Counted from the first letter of the stretch, positions 34,886-47,075 are shown. The stretch: 64,000 nt of DNA from Neostapfia colusana (GCA_030760725.1 JASWHV010000009.1:97328780-97392779), one strand, 5' to 3'. A program made the numbers and translations. Notes: generated by a model not told the origin, from the letters alone.

Positions 34886-36003
34886 AAAGACCCGCTGGAC
34901 TATTACAACCATTGAAAGTACCCGAGTGGAAGTGGGAACACATCAGCATGGATTTCATAGTCGGATTGCCACATACTAAGTCGGGCTACGACTCTATTTG
35001 GGTTATCATGGACCAATTAACGAAAATAGCCCACTTCATTCCTGTTAGAACTAAATACACCATGGCACAATTAGCCGAGATGTATATGGAACAAATCATG
35101 TGTTGTCATGGAGTTCCAAAGAGGATAGTTTCAGATACTGGTTCTCAATTTACCTCTTGGTTCTGGAAGAAGCTGCATGAAGTTATGGGTACACGGTTGA
35201 ATTTCAGCTCCGCATATCACCCGCAAACCGACGGACAAACTGAGAGGACAAATCAGATTTTGGAAGACATATTGAGAGCTTGCGCCTTGAAACATGGGTC
35301 TAGTTGGGACAAAAGTTTGCCGTATGCTGAATTCTCATGCAACAACAGTTACCAAGCCAGCTTGAAGACGTCACCTTTCGAAGCACTGTATGATAGACGG
35401 TGTAGAACACCACTGTTCTGGAATGAGACCAGAGAAAGTCAAACATTTGGACCCAAAGTGCTGCAAGACGCCGAAAAGCAAGTCCAAACGATACGTGAAA
35501 ACTTGAAGGCTGCTCAGTCACGACAAAAGGGCTATGCAGACAATCGGCGAAGGAGTTTGACATTCGAAGTTGGAGACTTTGTGTATCTTAAGGTATCGCC
35601 TATCTGAGGCCAACGACAGTTCAACGTCAAAGGCAAGCTAGCACCCCGGTACATCGGACCATTCAAGATTATGAGTAAGCAAGGAGAGGTAGCCTATCAA
35701 CTAGAGCTGCCAACGCACCTCTCTGACATGCACGATGTATTTCATGTATCCCAGCTCAAGAAGTGCCTAAGAGTAACGTAAAGAACGAGTGCCGATAAAT
35801 GAGATAGAACTTCAGGAGGATCTGACCTACGCTGAACACCCAATCAAAATCTTGGACGTAAAGGAAGGGTCACGAGGAACAAAGTAATCCGTTGGTGCAA
35901 GGTACAATGGAGCCATCACACGGAAGCCAAAACTACAAGGGAACGTGAGGAAGATCTCAAGGCGAAATTCTCTCATCTCTTCTCCACTCTATCGAATCTC
36001 GAG
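34886..36003 (+). pseudogene. Integrase-chromodomain remnant of element E
   Basis: The frame opens inside integrase just before the catalytic core. The three acidic contexts are visible (SMDFIVGLP, VSDTGSQFTS, DGQTERTNQ). A 231-codon stretch ends at TGA 35605-35607, where close relatives have CGA. The linker and chromodomain follow in shifted frames (RNKVIRWCKVQW, breaks near 35780 and 35865). It is closely related to element B (47238-48048). Everything upstream was cut off by the LTR ending at 34885. Confidence 0.9.
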
Positions 36004-36012
36004 GGTGAGAAT

Positions 36013-36032
36013 CATTTTAACGGGGGAAGGTT
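36013..36032 (+). other. Polypurine tract of element E
   Basis: TTTTAACGGGGGAAGG precedes the LTR start at 36033. An interrupting C suggests decay. Confidence 0.65.
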
Positions 36033-36089
36033 TGTAACACCCTCAAAATTACTACCGTGCATTGCATACATTTTTCATATAGAGAAGCA

Positions 36090-36400
36090 TTTTAAAAGAA
36101 GAAGAAATAAAGAGAAGAATATAAAAGCAAATAAAAATAGTAAAAGGGAATAAAAATAGAAAATAATGGAAATAAATAGAAAAGGATAAGAAATAAAAAG
36201 AAAAATAAATAAAATAGCGAATTTGGGCCACCACAATTTTTCCCCAAAATTCCCCAATTTCCCCCCAAATTCCCCTCTTCCCTAATTTTCCCAATTTTTC
36301 CCCTTTTTCTTATTTTTCCCAAATTCCCTAAAATTCCCCTAGGGAATTTTTCCCACGATTGGGAGGAATTTCCCCCCAATTTTGGCCGCACCACTTTGGG
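36090..36400. repeat. Low-complexity strand-asymmetric tracts in E U3
   Basis: 36090-36210 is almost only A and G on the + strand. 36235-36380 consists of C-runs separated by short A/T spacers (CCCCAAAATTCCCC), and a G10 run follows near 36399. The minus strand of 36235-36380 has many G3-G6 runs at 4-8 nt spacing. Confidence 0.85.
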
Positions 36401-37253
36401 GGGGGGGGAGGGAGAACCCTAATGGGCCCCACCCCTTGGCCGCAGCCCATTAAGGGGGGGACCCTAGCCGCCGCCCCCCTTTGTGGATTTTTGTGGGCTT
36501 TTATTTCTCAATTAATCTCAGCCATTGGTGGAAATAAATAATAAAATCTCAGCCCCTAGCTCCCACCTCTTTTAAAAAGTAAATCTCAGCCATTGGATAA
36601 TTGGGTTGCTAAAATGCTAGCCACCCTAGCTCTTTTTCCACCTTATAAATGAACCCTCCCTAGCTGCCACCCCACCTATATTTTTGGCCGCCGCCCTCCC
36701 TTGCTGCCACTCAAGTCTCCGACCCCCATAGCTGGAGTTTGGCCGCTGTCGAGCTCCGTCACGCCTCGCCGTCGCCGGAGAAGAAGCTCCCGACGTTCTG
36801 CCCTAGCCGCAGCCTTGTAATTCTCCATAGAAAATCTTCCGTTGCTGCCGTTGCAAGGAAGGAGGTTCTGCGGCCATGAAGAGTGGAGGAATAAGTGAGG
36901 TATGTTTCCGTTACCCCTATTACAACGTCACCGCTGTTTCTACGCACCCGTTTTCTCCACCCCCTGCGAGCAGAAAATTCTGCGTGTGGACAGATCATGT
37001 TTTGGTAGATTTTTGACGGTGGGATTGATATACAAAGTGTGTCATGATCATGATCATGTCCATACTTGATCCCAGCGGCCTTGTTCATCATAAAACCCTA
37101 TGAAAGCCTACTAAAACATGCAAGAACACGTACAAACTGATTTTTATAAACTGCACCATAGGAATTGCATTCATCCACCTTATTGCATCTTGAGTAAAGT
37201 TTGTGCATGATAATTGATTGCTGTAAATTTTGTATGTGCGTGGTCGTGAGTAG

Positions 37254-37337
37254 AAGGACATGCTCAAGAGGCCGTCTATGAGTAACTACATCACCAAGAC
37301 TTCGAGACACTTGAGCAACATGAACCACGGGAGCAAG
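37254..37337 (+). other. Exon-like 84-bp block in LTR of element E
   Basis: Follows GTGAGTAG and is followed by CAAG|GCAAGT; 84 bp. The conserved third-base frame has one TAA here. Confidence 0.45.
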
Positions 37338-38831
37338 GCAAGTTCCACTAGACAATATTGATCCTATGTTTTCAAAACTGTTTTACTTGCGAAAACTCGT
37401 ATGCTTGTGTCAACTTGATGGGACACCCTTTTATAGGAGTTTAGTAGTTTTGTTAACCATCCTTGTTGCCAGGAAAGTTGAAGAGTCGGGTATAGTCATT
37501 TTTCCTTTTTGCTTCGCTTAACTTACAGGATACGGGAAGCTGAAATAAAACTTGTTTAGCTACTGCACTCATGAGAATAATGATAATGAGAACTTGATGA
37601 TGTTAATGAGCATGGAATCGGGGAGATCTATGCGAGCTTAGTTTGTGGATGTTGCTGAATGAGATGGTGGTTTGCTTGCTGTAGATCTAAGGACTGGTTC
37701 ATGCGAGCACATGCCAGGAAAACAGTGCCACCACAAGGCCAAATATTGGTGCGGCTTAGCTGACTAATTAGGTGTGTTGCTAGCTTGTTATGGACCATTG
37801 GATGGCGTGGGGAATGGTGGAGTCAAGCAGGACTTCCCTGGGAACTGCATGCCACAAGAGGGGGCCCGTGGGTGTGAGAATGAAATTCGAGCCTGCCGGT
37901 GAAACCTCAGTGAGTCCGTACATCCTAGTAGCCCCTTTTGTAAAGGCTTTTTTGTGATCTCTTGGACATACATCGATGGTTGTATACTGGTACAATGGAG
38001 GTTCTTTCTAGTCGCCGACGGGTGACAAAATTACGAGCTTGTGGGTAAAGTGGTGCTACCTCTGCAGTGTGTAAAACTATCGTGACAGCCGTGCTTCCGG
38101 TTACAAGCACCTGGCCAACTTCCATGATTAGAGGCAAAACATGGGATGGTTATTCGGGCATGGTCATTTGGATTGGCTTTGGGACTGTTTTGGGTCATGA
38201 CAATGAGTTTGGTTTCGGTTATATGAAAATGAGATGGTTATGAATATTTATGAGTATGAGATGAAGTTGAGAAAGATTATTGGCTGGCTGAGGATTGATA
38301 AATGGTGAATTATGATGAAAGAATGTTGCTGAATTACTTGGTTATGATGGGATTTAACTCACCTAGACTTAGTTGCTGTTTTTACCATGTTTGTGGAATA
38401 AAATTTGCTTGCTGCAATGAGCCTCTTTATTCCCTGCCTTAATTTAAGCTACATGTCATACTTTTCCCGCACTTGCTGAGTATGATATGTACTCGCCCTT
38501 GCATTCCCACATATACATCAGCTACAGGAGAAGAATACTTTGAGGAACAAGTGGTGTACTAGGCATGCGCACTACCATCAACATGCCTGTGGAGTTGAAG
38601 TTGGAGTCCATCGTCTTTAGTGATCTTCCGCTGTCGTTTAGAGTCTTCCGTTGCAAGAATATGTTAGATGTTCATGAGTGAGACAATGAGTCAATGTAAT
38701 AAAGTACTTAAACATTATTCGTACGTGGTTATATTCTGAATTTCAGTTTGTGGAATACATGTGTATGTGTGATGAACATCCTGAGCACACATATGCATTC
38801 ACTTTGTTCATTTTTGGAACCAGGTATCACA

Positions 38832-40048
38832 GTAGCCACGTCCATGCACCCCTTGCATACGTGCAAACAATTTCCAAAACATTCACAACACCTTCATATG
38901 CATTGTCCTTGACCCAAACATGCTGCGTGACCTCCCGATCAACTCAACCACAATTCCTCCCGAACTTGGTTGTTGAACCTCATCTTCTCCCTAAGACTAG
39001 TTCAAGGATCTCCATCACCAGCCATGTCTTGACCTCAAGCAACACCTGCACATGAACAAACATCCACTTTTTTCGAGCACAAGTCCGCGACTTGACTCAC
39101 GTTAGCACGTTGCAAACCATAGCATTGTATTAACCATCATAATCAGGCATAACACATCAAAAACTTTGTAAGAGAATACTAAGCAAACATTCCATATGCC
39201 AAGAAGCAAGTTCAAAACATTGCAAGTTAAAAACAGAGTGACTTAAAATTAAACACTATGGAAACAGCTGCTCTGCAGTGACCGTTACTCCTGAAATGCA
39301 ATGAGAAAGTTCGGACAATGCGAAGTGGGTATTTCGGCAATATTCAAAACTTTGAAGCCCCCTTGATGAATGCATTGTCAACACCACTTAGAATCCGAAC
39401 ATCGGCTCATTCACAATAAAAAGTTTTGAAAGCAAATTTCTCCCCTTTTTGAAATAAAAAATCAAATGAGAAAGAAATTAAAAAAACAAATTCTTCCCCT
39501 GAGAAGAACGTGTAAAAACTCGTGAATGTGCAATATGTGACATATTTCTCCCCCTTTGACAATGTATTCAGCAAGGTTCAAAAGAGAAATTTCAATTTAT
39601 TATGAGCATAATATGACGTATACATATAAAACGAAGCTCATCAGTGTCATACTTTCAAGTAACTTACACTATCACATCAATGAGATACATAAATTAGTGT
39701 AAACCACGCTAGAGATCAAGTGTAATTTTTCAATTTAAGCAAGTCATGATCTCACAAACTTAACTATTTCAAAACCTGAAAGCATGACACATGTTGCTGC
39801 ATTTTTCATTATATTTTAAGGAACAAGTTTAAAATAGCAAGAAAGTTTGATCATGACCAGATTTAGTGTAAGTAATTATTCCAATTAATAGTCATGGCAA
39901 AAACTACAAAATGTATAACACGAGTAATGTAGTAAGAACTTTCAGCACGTAAAAAGGAATCACAAATTCATATATGTATGAAATACTTAGCTCATATTAT
40001 TTTAAAATCAGATTCACACATAGACTTCCTAATTTTAAAAACTTCCCC
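38832..40048 (-). other. 3' non-coding region downstream of Copia pol
   Basis: No ORF is supported. It holds AT-rich sequence and a purine-rich minus-strand tract near 40050 (AATTGAGGGGAAG) just after the pol stop. Its left end abuts the LTR of element E, so the Copia 3' LTR is not in view. Confidence 0.55.
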
Positions 40049-41322
40049 TCAATTTAAGCCATCAGGATGCATAACACCTATTTCACTATGAATGAAACAA
40101 AAACGAGTGAAAACCATGGGTTTTGTAAAAATGCCAGCCAATTGTTGTTCGGTATCTACATGGTGAAGCACAATGTTTCCTTTTTCAACATTATCACAAA
40201 GAAAGTGATACCTAATATCAATGTGCTTTGTTCTAGAATGTTGCACGGATTTTTTAGCAATGCAAATGGCACTAGTGTTATCACAAAACAGTGGAACAAT
40301 ATCTAGATCAACCCCGTAGTCATTAAGTTTTTGAACAATCCAAAGAATTTGTGAGCAAGCGCTAGCAGCAGCTACATATTCAGATTCAGCCGTGGATTAT
40401 GCAACTGAATTTTGTTTTCTAGAAGACCAAGCAACAAGTGAATTACTAGGAAAATGACAAGCACCCGAAGTACATTTCCTATCAATCCTACAACCCCCAA
40501 AATGAGCATCCGAAAAAGCTTTCAAAGTAACGGTTGAGAAAGAAGAAAGAAAAATCCCAAATTCTTGAGTTCCATGTAAGTACCTGAGAATTCTTTTGAC
40601 GGCTTGACGATGTGAAGCACGTGGGGAAGCTTGAAATCATGCACAAAGACATACGCTGAATTGTATGTCCGGTCTTGATGCCGTTTTTGAGGTACAAAAG
40701 TGACCCGATCATGCTTACTATATTCTTTTTGATCCACGGATTCACTATCTTCATCAAGTTCAAGTGTTTTTGTTGTTCCCATTGGTGTCTGAAGAGGCTT
40801 GCTTTTGTCCATGTTGAAGCGCTTAAGGAGGTCTTTCGTATATTTCATTTGATGCACAAAAGTTCCTTCCTTTGTTTGCTTGATTTGCAGCCTCAAAAAG
40901 TATGTGAGTTCTCCAATCATACTCATTTCAAATTCTGAACTCATCATAGCTGAAACCTTGGACACAAGATCATGAGAAGCACAACCAAAGATAATATCAT
41001 CCACGTACACTTGAACGAATAGTGAGTCATTGCCATGCTTAAGAACAAAAAGAGTTTTATCAACCTTGCCCATGGTAAACCCCTTCTCATGTAAAAATCT
41101 TTTTAACCTATCATACCATGCTCTAGGGGCTTGTTTAAGACCATACAAAGCTTTGGACAGTTTGTAAACATGATTAGAAAAAATTGGATTTTCAAAACCT
41201 GGTGGTTGCTTAACATAAACTTCCTCATCTATGTAGCCATTAAAAAAACACTTTTAGCATCCATTTTATATAACTTGAAACCTTTAGATGCAGAAAATGC
41301 TAACAAAATTCTTATGGCTTCT
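40049..41322 (-). pseudogene. Ty1/Copia pol fragment (RT and RNase H), SIRE/Maximus-like
   Basis: On the minus strand RT is recognisable from 41322 (FKLYKMDAKS) through ALYGLKQAPRAWY and the catalytic VYVDDIIFG (~40990), then the palm-thumb region to ~40740. RNase H is present as STAESEYVAAASACSQ (~40360), KHIDIRYHF and the usual C-terminus, ending at HPDGLN (40049). Breaks include frameshifts around 40620-40740 and a stop just before STAESEY. A few 3' residues of RT upstream are lost at the D LTR insertion (41323). The family assignment rests on the YVDD context and C-terminal motif and is inference. Confidence 0.88.
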
Positions 41323-42595
41323 TGTCGAAGTGTTCGCTACGACACTTCCCCCGGTCTGCTCGGAAGCAACCCACGGAGGTTCTTTTTTCGGGGTTGCTAG
41401 TGGATCTCAAAGGTTGGAGCACGATGGTGAGGATGAACACGAGGATTTACGTGGTTTGGGCCGCCGTAGCGTAATACCCTACGTCCACGGGAGTGCTTGT
41501 TTTATTGCTTGCGCGTGTGCGAGAGTGTAATGGCTGGGTTGCGAACAGTTTTGCCCGGAGGCTGCCCCGATCTTTTTATAGCCCAAAATCGGGGCAGTTA
41601 CAATGTGGCCCGGGGCACGACAGGTGGCCCCGCGGCTATCCGTACCCTATACATGAGATAGGCATTTACAGCTATACGTATTGTCGCTGTCGGTGGAGTT
41701 AAGGCGCGTCGCCTGTCCCGCCGGGTGCCTCTGACCGGGTAGCAGGTGATGATGAAGTACCCATCTTGTCACCGCGTCTCCTCGCTCTGCTGGGCGGCTC
41801 AGTGCCTCTGGGCGGCACTGCTGTGCCATCACGCCTCGCCGCCCTGTCTTTCACTGTAATGGTGGACAGGCGAAGGACGGGGGCGTGCGCCGTGATCCAT
41901 GTTTCTGGGGAAGGCGCGGACCTTGAATGCATGGCCTGGCAGCGTACCTTCCTCTTTACTCCTTGACCATCTGCCTATTGCTTGTCGGCGTGGCGCCCGG
42001 GTGGTTGGCCCCCGGGACATGCATCTCCACCGGAGCTGTCTTGCGGAGTAGCGACGGGTCCAAAGTCGTTGGACACGCGGCAGCACCGTAGCCTTCCCAT
42101 GGTAGAGGTTGGGCCCGGAGCTGTAGGACACGTGACACCTCCGGAGCTCTCCTTGGCGGGAATGGGCACCTGGATTCGTTTCCCACATGGCAGCACCGGA
42201 GCCCTCCAGTGCTGGAGGACGAACCTCGAGCTGTAGGACACGTGGTGCCTCCGGACCTCTCTCCGGCATGGGGCGTGGCTCGGAGGTTCAAGACACGTGG
42301 CAGAACCGGGGCCCTCCCTGGCGGAAGGTCAGGCCAAGCACTACTGGACACAGGGCGCTCTGGTACCGCCCTCAGCCGGTAGTCAGGCTCAGAGCCTGAA
42401 GACACGTGGCAGCCTTGGAGCCCTCCTTAGAAGGTGGTGGGACCCGAGGCCTATGGAACGAGCCTTCTCATGAGTGCTCCCTGACAGGCGGTTGGGCCCA
42501 GCTCGCAGGCTGGGTCTCTGTCTTCTACATACGTGCTGGCGTATGTCTTCTTTTGCTCTTACACGCATGGGTACCTGGTCTTGCGGATACCGACA
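41323..42595 (+). repeat. 5' LTR of element D
   Basis: The 1273-bp unit begins TGTCG at 41323, exactly where Copia RT stops, and ends CGACA at 42595: perfect 5-bp terminal inverted repeats starting TG and ending CA. The five bases before it are CTTCT; the partner duplication lies outside the window. TTTTTATAGCC near 41575 is a possible TATA box. A degenerate tandem G-box array occupies 42060-42420. TGGCCCCTAGGCCC follows one base later as a candidate PBS, whose tRNA I cannot name. Confidence 0.7.
42060..42420. repeat. Degenerate G-box repeat array in D LTR
   Basis: Units of ~55-60 bp alternate ACACGTGGCA-like boxes with GGAGCCCTCC-like dyads. ACGTG cores are intact at about 42120, 42240, 42295 and 42405, and degraded in between (ACACGCGGC, CACATGGC, GACACAGGG). 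Confidence 0.75.
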
Positions 42596-43097
42596 GTGGC
42601 CCCTAGGCCCATCTGCACAGAGACAAAGGCTCTTGCGGATGGGGCCTCTGTCTAAAATCCCGCGTGGTGGTCTTCTGATCTCGCTTCAGTCGATAAGACT
42701 CCCCTGCTGTCATGGACAGGTGCCTCTTGATTGTTGGAGGGTCGTGGGGGTGCACGTTGCGTGCAACTGCCACATTACTTGTGACGGTTCCCAACACGAC
42801 CCCTGCTCTTCCTCTTGTCAGGCTTTACTGGGGAACAACTTTTGCCCATTGTAATCGCGGTGCCTTTTGCCCACCCTGTCTGCTGAGTGGGCCTGGTGCC
42901 TCTGCTCATGGCGGTATAGTCGATGCAGGTGCAGTTCTATCAAGCACGTCACGCTTGTCGGTTCCAGAAGGGTCTGGGGCAAATAAAGAGACCCTCTGCT
43001 GCTGGCAGGAGTCTTCTCCTTCATTTGCTCCCTTGCGCTTCCCCTTCCTTCCTTTTGCTCCCGTCGCCTTGTCTCCTTGCTTTCTCTTCCTGCTCCA
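42596..43097 (+). other. Untranslated leader of element D
   Basis: Between the LTR end and the ORF start. Short overlapping frames are present but none is supported. Confidence 0.5.
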
Positions 43098-44098
43098 ATG
43101 GCGACGAACCTCTGAGAGTCTCGTCTCTGAAGTGTTGGCGATGTTGGGCGCTTGAGGCGCCTGATCAGTTGGCAGGCGCCCCGGTACGATGGGAGGATTC
43201 GCTGCGGATCACTCCCACTCGTAGACCTTCAGCCCGGCAAAGTCATCGTCTTCACCGGGTACATGCTGGCGGGGCTCGCCTTCCCCACTTCCTCCTTCTT
43301 CCTGACCCTGCTGGAGTTCTACGGGCAACAGCTGCAGCACTTGACGCCACACTCCCTCATGCTGGTGTCGATTTTCGTCCACCTCTGTGAGATGTTCGTG
43401 GGGGTGCGGCCGTCGATGTGGCTGTTCCGGGTGTTCTTTGTCCTACGGTCGTCGGGGAGGAGCTCGAGCTTCCTGCGAGCTTACTACTTCCAGCACCACA
43501 CCAGATCTGTGGCGAAGTACATCTGTCCCCTCTCCCCCAACAAGTGGGAGAACTGGAGGGATGACTGGGTCATTGTGAAGACCGACATCCACGACCGGCT
43601 GGATCTGCCGACTTCCCCTCCTTCGACCACGCGGACCGACTGGGAGAAGATGCCCCACCTTGAGAGCGCCTACTCCCCAGTGCTTGCGAGGATTAAGTTC
43701 CTGGCAGACCAGGGGTTGTCTTTGCTGATGGTGTTTGCTGACATCCTGGGTCGACGCATCGCTACCCTCCAGGACCGTTGCCGCGTGGCCTGGATGTACA
43801 CTGGCGAGAACGACTCCACTCGCCTGGAGCGTGGTCCCGGGACCAACCTGCAGATGGAGCTGCTGGACACCAAGTTGGGGAGTCTGTGCATCGATGTTGG
43901 AGCCGGCGGCGTCCCTGACGATCTCGTCATCCCACCGGCGTCGTGCTTGCCCATCTTCATGGACCAGGAAACGAGATTGTGGCTCCTGAAGACGATGTCG
44001 ATGCTGGACGACATCAACATCGCTCCCCAGCAGGTTGGCGACGCTTCACGAGGAGTAACAATCCCTGGGGTGACTGGAGCAAGCTATGGGAAGACTGC
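43098..44098 (+). pseudogene. Gypsy-type transposon ORF (PF04195-like), N-terminal part, element D
   Basis: The likely start is ATG 43098. Two TGA codons at 43113 and 43128 (both where CGA would fit) follow, and the frame is then open from ~43131 to the insertion at 44098. The product has features I associate with the plant 'putative gypsy type transposon' family (PF04195): FVGVRPSMWLFRVFF, YYFQHHTRSVAKYICPL and a Trp-rich WENWRDDWVIVKTD. The role of these proteins is not known to me. They occur in large, often non-autonomous plant retroelements. Element B inserted after 44098. The reading frame continues in phase at 55450 if B and one ACTGC are ignored. Confidence 0.75.
44094..44098. repeat. 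Target-site duplication of element B (left copy)
   Basis: ACTGC directly before TGTGACG. The right copy is at 55445-55449. Confidence 0.95.
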
Positions 44099-44921
44099 TG
44101 TGACGCTCTCAATTCTGTGGAAAACCACGGAACCGAGAACTGATGCATATGTGTGCCCAGGATGTTCATCACACATACACATATGTTCCACAAACTGAAT
44201 TCAGAATATATATGACCACGCATAACAGAGTTTATTACAATGTTTCATGAGTCTTGGACTCATGCTCACAGCGGAAGTCTTAATCTAACAGCGGAAGTCT
44301 TTATTCTAATGCGGAAGCAATTCTAAGCAGCAGTGGCTCCATCTCTACTTCATCACCACAGGCAAGGTTGAGAACAGATCACACGCCTAATGCTCCACTT
44401 GGTCTTCATAGTAATCTTCTCCTGTTGCTGATGATGAAATAATAATGCAAGTTTTAGTACAATGATGTACTCAACAAGTGCGGGAAAATATGATATGTAG
44501 CTCATAACAAGATAGATATAAAAAGGCTCATTGCAGAAAGCAAAGTTATTTATCAAAACCATGATAAAACAGCAACACATCTTTAAGTGAATGTAATCCC
44601 AACATTTATTAAAATACCAATCATACCTCCATTATGTTCATTACCTTCCATGTCACAACCAGACATCAGTCAACCTCATTCTTGCTCACGTTATTCACTA
44701 CCATCTCACGAATACCATCTCGTATTCGCTACCATTTCATCTCATAAACAACTTCGTCTCCCACCGAGACCAACCTTGTTGCCATGACTCAACAGTCATG
44801 CAACCCATCTTATCACCCGGACTCAACAGTCCCGAAAAGCAAACCATAACCAATACCCATATCCAATCACCATCCCATCTAATCATGGAAGTTGGCCAGG
44901 CGCTCGTGACCGTAAGCTCGG

Positions 44922-44951
44922 CTATCATGATAGTTTTAGACTCTGCAGAGT
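44922..44951 (-). other. Palindrome pair in B 3' LTR
   Basis: ACTCTGCAGAGT (44940-44951) and CTATCATGATAG (44922-44933) are both perfect dyads. The second differs from family A by a paired G-C to A-T change. Confidence 0.8.
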
Positions 44952-45666
44952 TTGCACCTCTTTACCCACAAGTTTGTGATTTCGTCACCCGTCGGCGACT
45001 GCAGAACCTCCATTATACCAGTGCACAACCGTCGGTGTATGGCTAAGAGATCACAAAATAGCCTTTACAAAGGGGCTACTAGATGTATGGACTCACTAAG
45101 GTTTCACCGGCAGGCTAGAATCTCCAATTCTCCCACCCACGGGCCTCCTCTTGTGCCATGCAGTTCCCAGGGCAGTCCTCACTCGACTCCCGTTCCCCGC
45201 GCCTTCCACGGTCCATAACAATCTAGCAACTTACCTAATTACTCAGCTAAGCCGCACCCATACTTGGCCTTGTGGTGGCACTGTTATCCTGGCATGTGCT
45301 CGCATGAACCGGTCCTTAGATCTACGGCAAGTAAACCACCATCTCATGCTACCTCATTCACAAACCCAGTCTTGCCTAGATCTCCCTCCGATCCGTGTTT
45401 ATTAACAACATAAGGTTCTCATTATCATTACGAGTGCAGTTAGCTAGACACATCTATCTCGCTTCCCAATCCCATGGACTCAGTGAAGCTTAAAGCAAAA
45501 ACCATACCCGACTCATAAACTTCCCTGGCGACAAGGGTGGTTTAACCAAAACTAGTAAACTCCAATAAAAGGGTTTCACATCATGTTTGACTCAACACAC
45601 ACACCTTTTCGCAAAACAAAACAGTTTTTCCAAAACATAGGATCAATATGGTCAAGGGGCACTTGC

Positions 45667-45750
45667 CTTGTTCTTGCGGTTCCGGTTGCTCTTGGATCTC
45701 GAAACCTTGTTGTTGCAGCTTGTCGTAGACAGCTCCCTGAGCTTGTCCCT
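45667..45750 (-). other. Exon-like 84-bp block in B 3' LTR
   Basis: On the minus strand it follows TGTATAG and is followed by CAAG|GCAAGT; 84 bp. The third-base frame is open and Gln-rich. Confidence 0.5.
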
Positions 45751-46454
45751 CTATACAGGATCACGCGCATACAAGATTCACAACAATCAATATCATGCAT
45801 AAACTTTAACTAGATGCGATGATGCATATGCATGCTATCCTATAATCAGTTTTATTAGATCGGTTTGTACGTGTTCTTGCATGGATTTTATGATGAACAG
45901 AGGTGTTCAGATCAAATGTGGACGTGGCGATGATCTTGTCTTTAGATCAACCCGATCAACAAGTGATCTATTCACGAGAAAGCTTCTGTTCGAAAGGAAT
46001 CGAAGAACAGATGCAAAGGAAACATGATGATGTCGTAAGGTGATATTGGAGACCTACCTTACGTTCTTCGTGGTCTCGGGGTCCTTCTTTTAGCAAGACA
46101 GATCGTTGGGCTCCCTTCCGGCGATCTTCCTCGACTGAACTCCGGCGATGGGCTTACTCGGCGAGTTGGGGCTAGGGCTCTAAGTCGTCGGCTCAGAAGT
46201 TGGAAAAGAAGTTTGTGGTTTCGGCCAAAGGTTCTGGGTTCTATTTATAATCGGAGAAGAAGAGTCCTAATCTGATTGTATTTTGAATAAGAGTCCTATT
46301 CAAATTATCGTTGAATCTTAACAACTTATCTTTAGTTGATTTGGTACGGTAACATTGTGGAATTCAGGTCGGTTTCCTCTCCGTACCGGTATTTCCGCGC
46401 GTACAGAATCCAAAAACCGCTTCAGAACTCGTTACCTCCGCGGTGATAAGCTCC

Positions 46455-47075
46455 GGAAGATCCACGTGTCCACCGGGGCCTGGTCTCCCCTTTTCCGCAG
46501 AGACGAGCTCCGGTTGTGCTGTGTGTCAAGCGAGCGAGACCTCCCTCTCCTTCGGAGGTGAGCTCCGCGTGCGCCACGTATCCTGGCGGTCGGGACCTCC
46601 TCTCTATTCGGAGGTGGCTCCACGCATGCCATGTGTCAGTGCCGGACCTTTCCTCTCTCCAGAGGTGAGCTCCGTGAATGCCACACGTCAAGTAGCGCCA
46701 GACTCCCCTTTTCCTCAGAGACGAGCTCCCAGGTTGACACGTGTCCAACAGTGTCAGACCTCCCAGAGATAGGCTCCGGTGGTGACAGGTGTCCAATAGA
46801 ACCGGACCTTCTCGGAGGTGAGCTCCGAGATCGACACGTATCTCACGCGACTGGTCCTCTGATTTCTGCAGTGACTAGCTCCGAAGGTGACATGTGTCCT
46901 GCGGCTGGCCTTGCTTCTCCGCATAGTCTAGCTTCAGGGGCAACACGTGTCTTACGGGGTCGGACCTCTCCCCCTTTGCGGAGATGAGCCCCGAGCCTGC
47001 CACGTGGCCATTTTAGTGGCGGACCTCTCCCCACTTTGCAGGGATGAGCTCCGAACACGCCACGTGGCCAGCAGG
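46455..47075 (-). promoter_or_regulatory. G-box/ABRE repeat array in U3, B 3' LTR
   Basis: Tandem ~50-60 bp units each with a CACGTG-type box and a GGAGCTC..CTCC dyad lie upstream of the TATA box in sense orientation. Intact ACGTG cores include those near 46463, 46738, 46943, 47000 and 47060. Other units are mutated (ACGTA, CATGTG). Confidence 0.75.

Larger units (their letters stand above)
36033..38831 (+). repeat. 3' LTR of element E
   Basis: The LTR starts TGTAACACCCTCAAA and ends GGTATCACA, giving 2799 bp. Its second half matches the B/C LTRs (exon-like block 37254-37337, decayed palindromes 38060-38088, AACATCCTGAGCACACAT near the end). Its U3 is different: there is no G-box array. Instead there is a purine-rich tract (36090-36210), a C/T-rich tract (36235-36400) and TATAAAT at 36644-36650. 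A donor-like GAG|GTATGT is at 36900. Confidence 0.88.

Noticed and set aside
34886..34890. AAAGA as a target duplication for the minus LTR at 33400-34885
   Set aside because: The other end of that LTR is truncated against a Copia fragment, so no partner can be compared.
42923..43390. 155-codon ORF overlapping the start of the D ORF
   Set aside because: It is in another frame from the PF04195-like protein and lacks recognisable features.
43098..44098. Host gene with Trp-rich domain
   Set aside because: It is preceded by an LTR with TGTCG/CGACA ends and matches the gypsy-type transposon ORF pattern, with stops at the start.
44798..45405. ORFs antisense to the B LTR (also 53097-53615, 58888-59268, 63415-63867)
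   Set aside because: They run opposite to the LTR sense strand over the palindrome and conserved region. They are better explained by conserved RNA or DNA structure than by protein.
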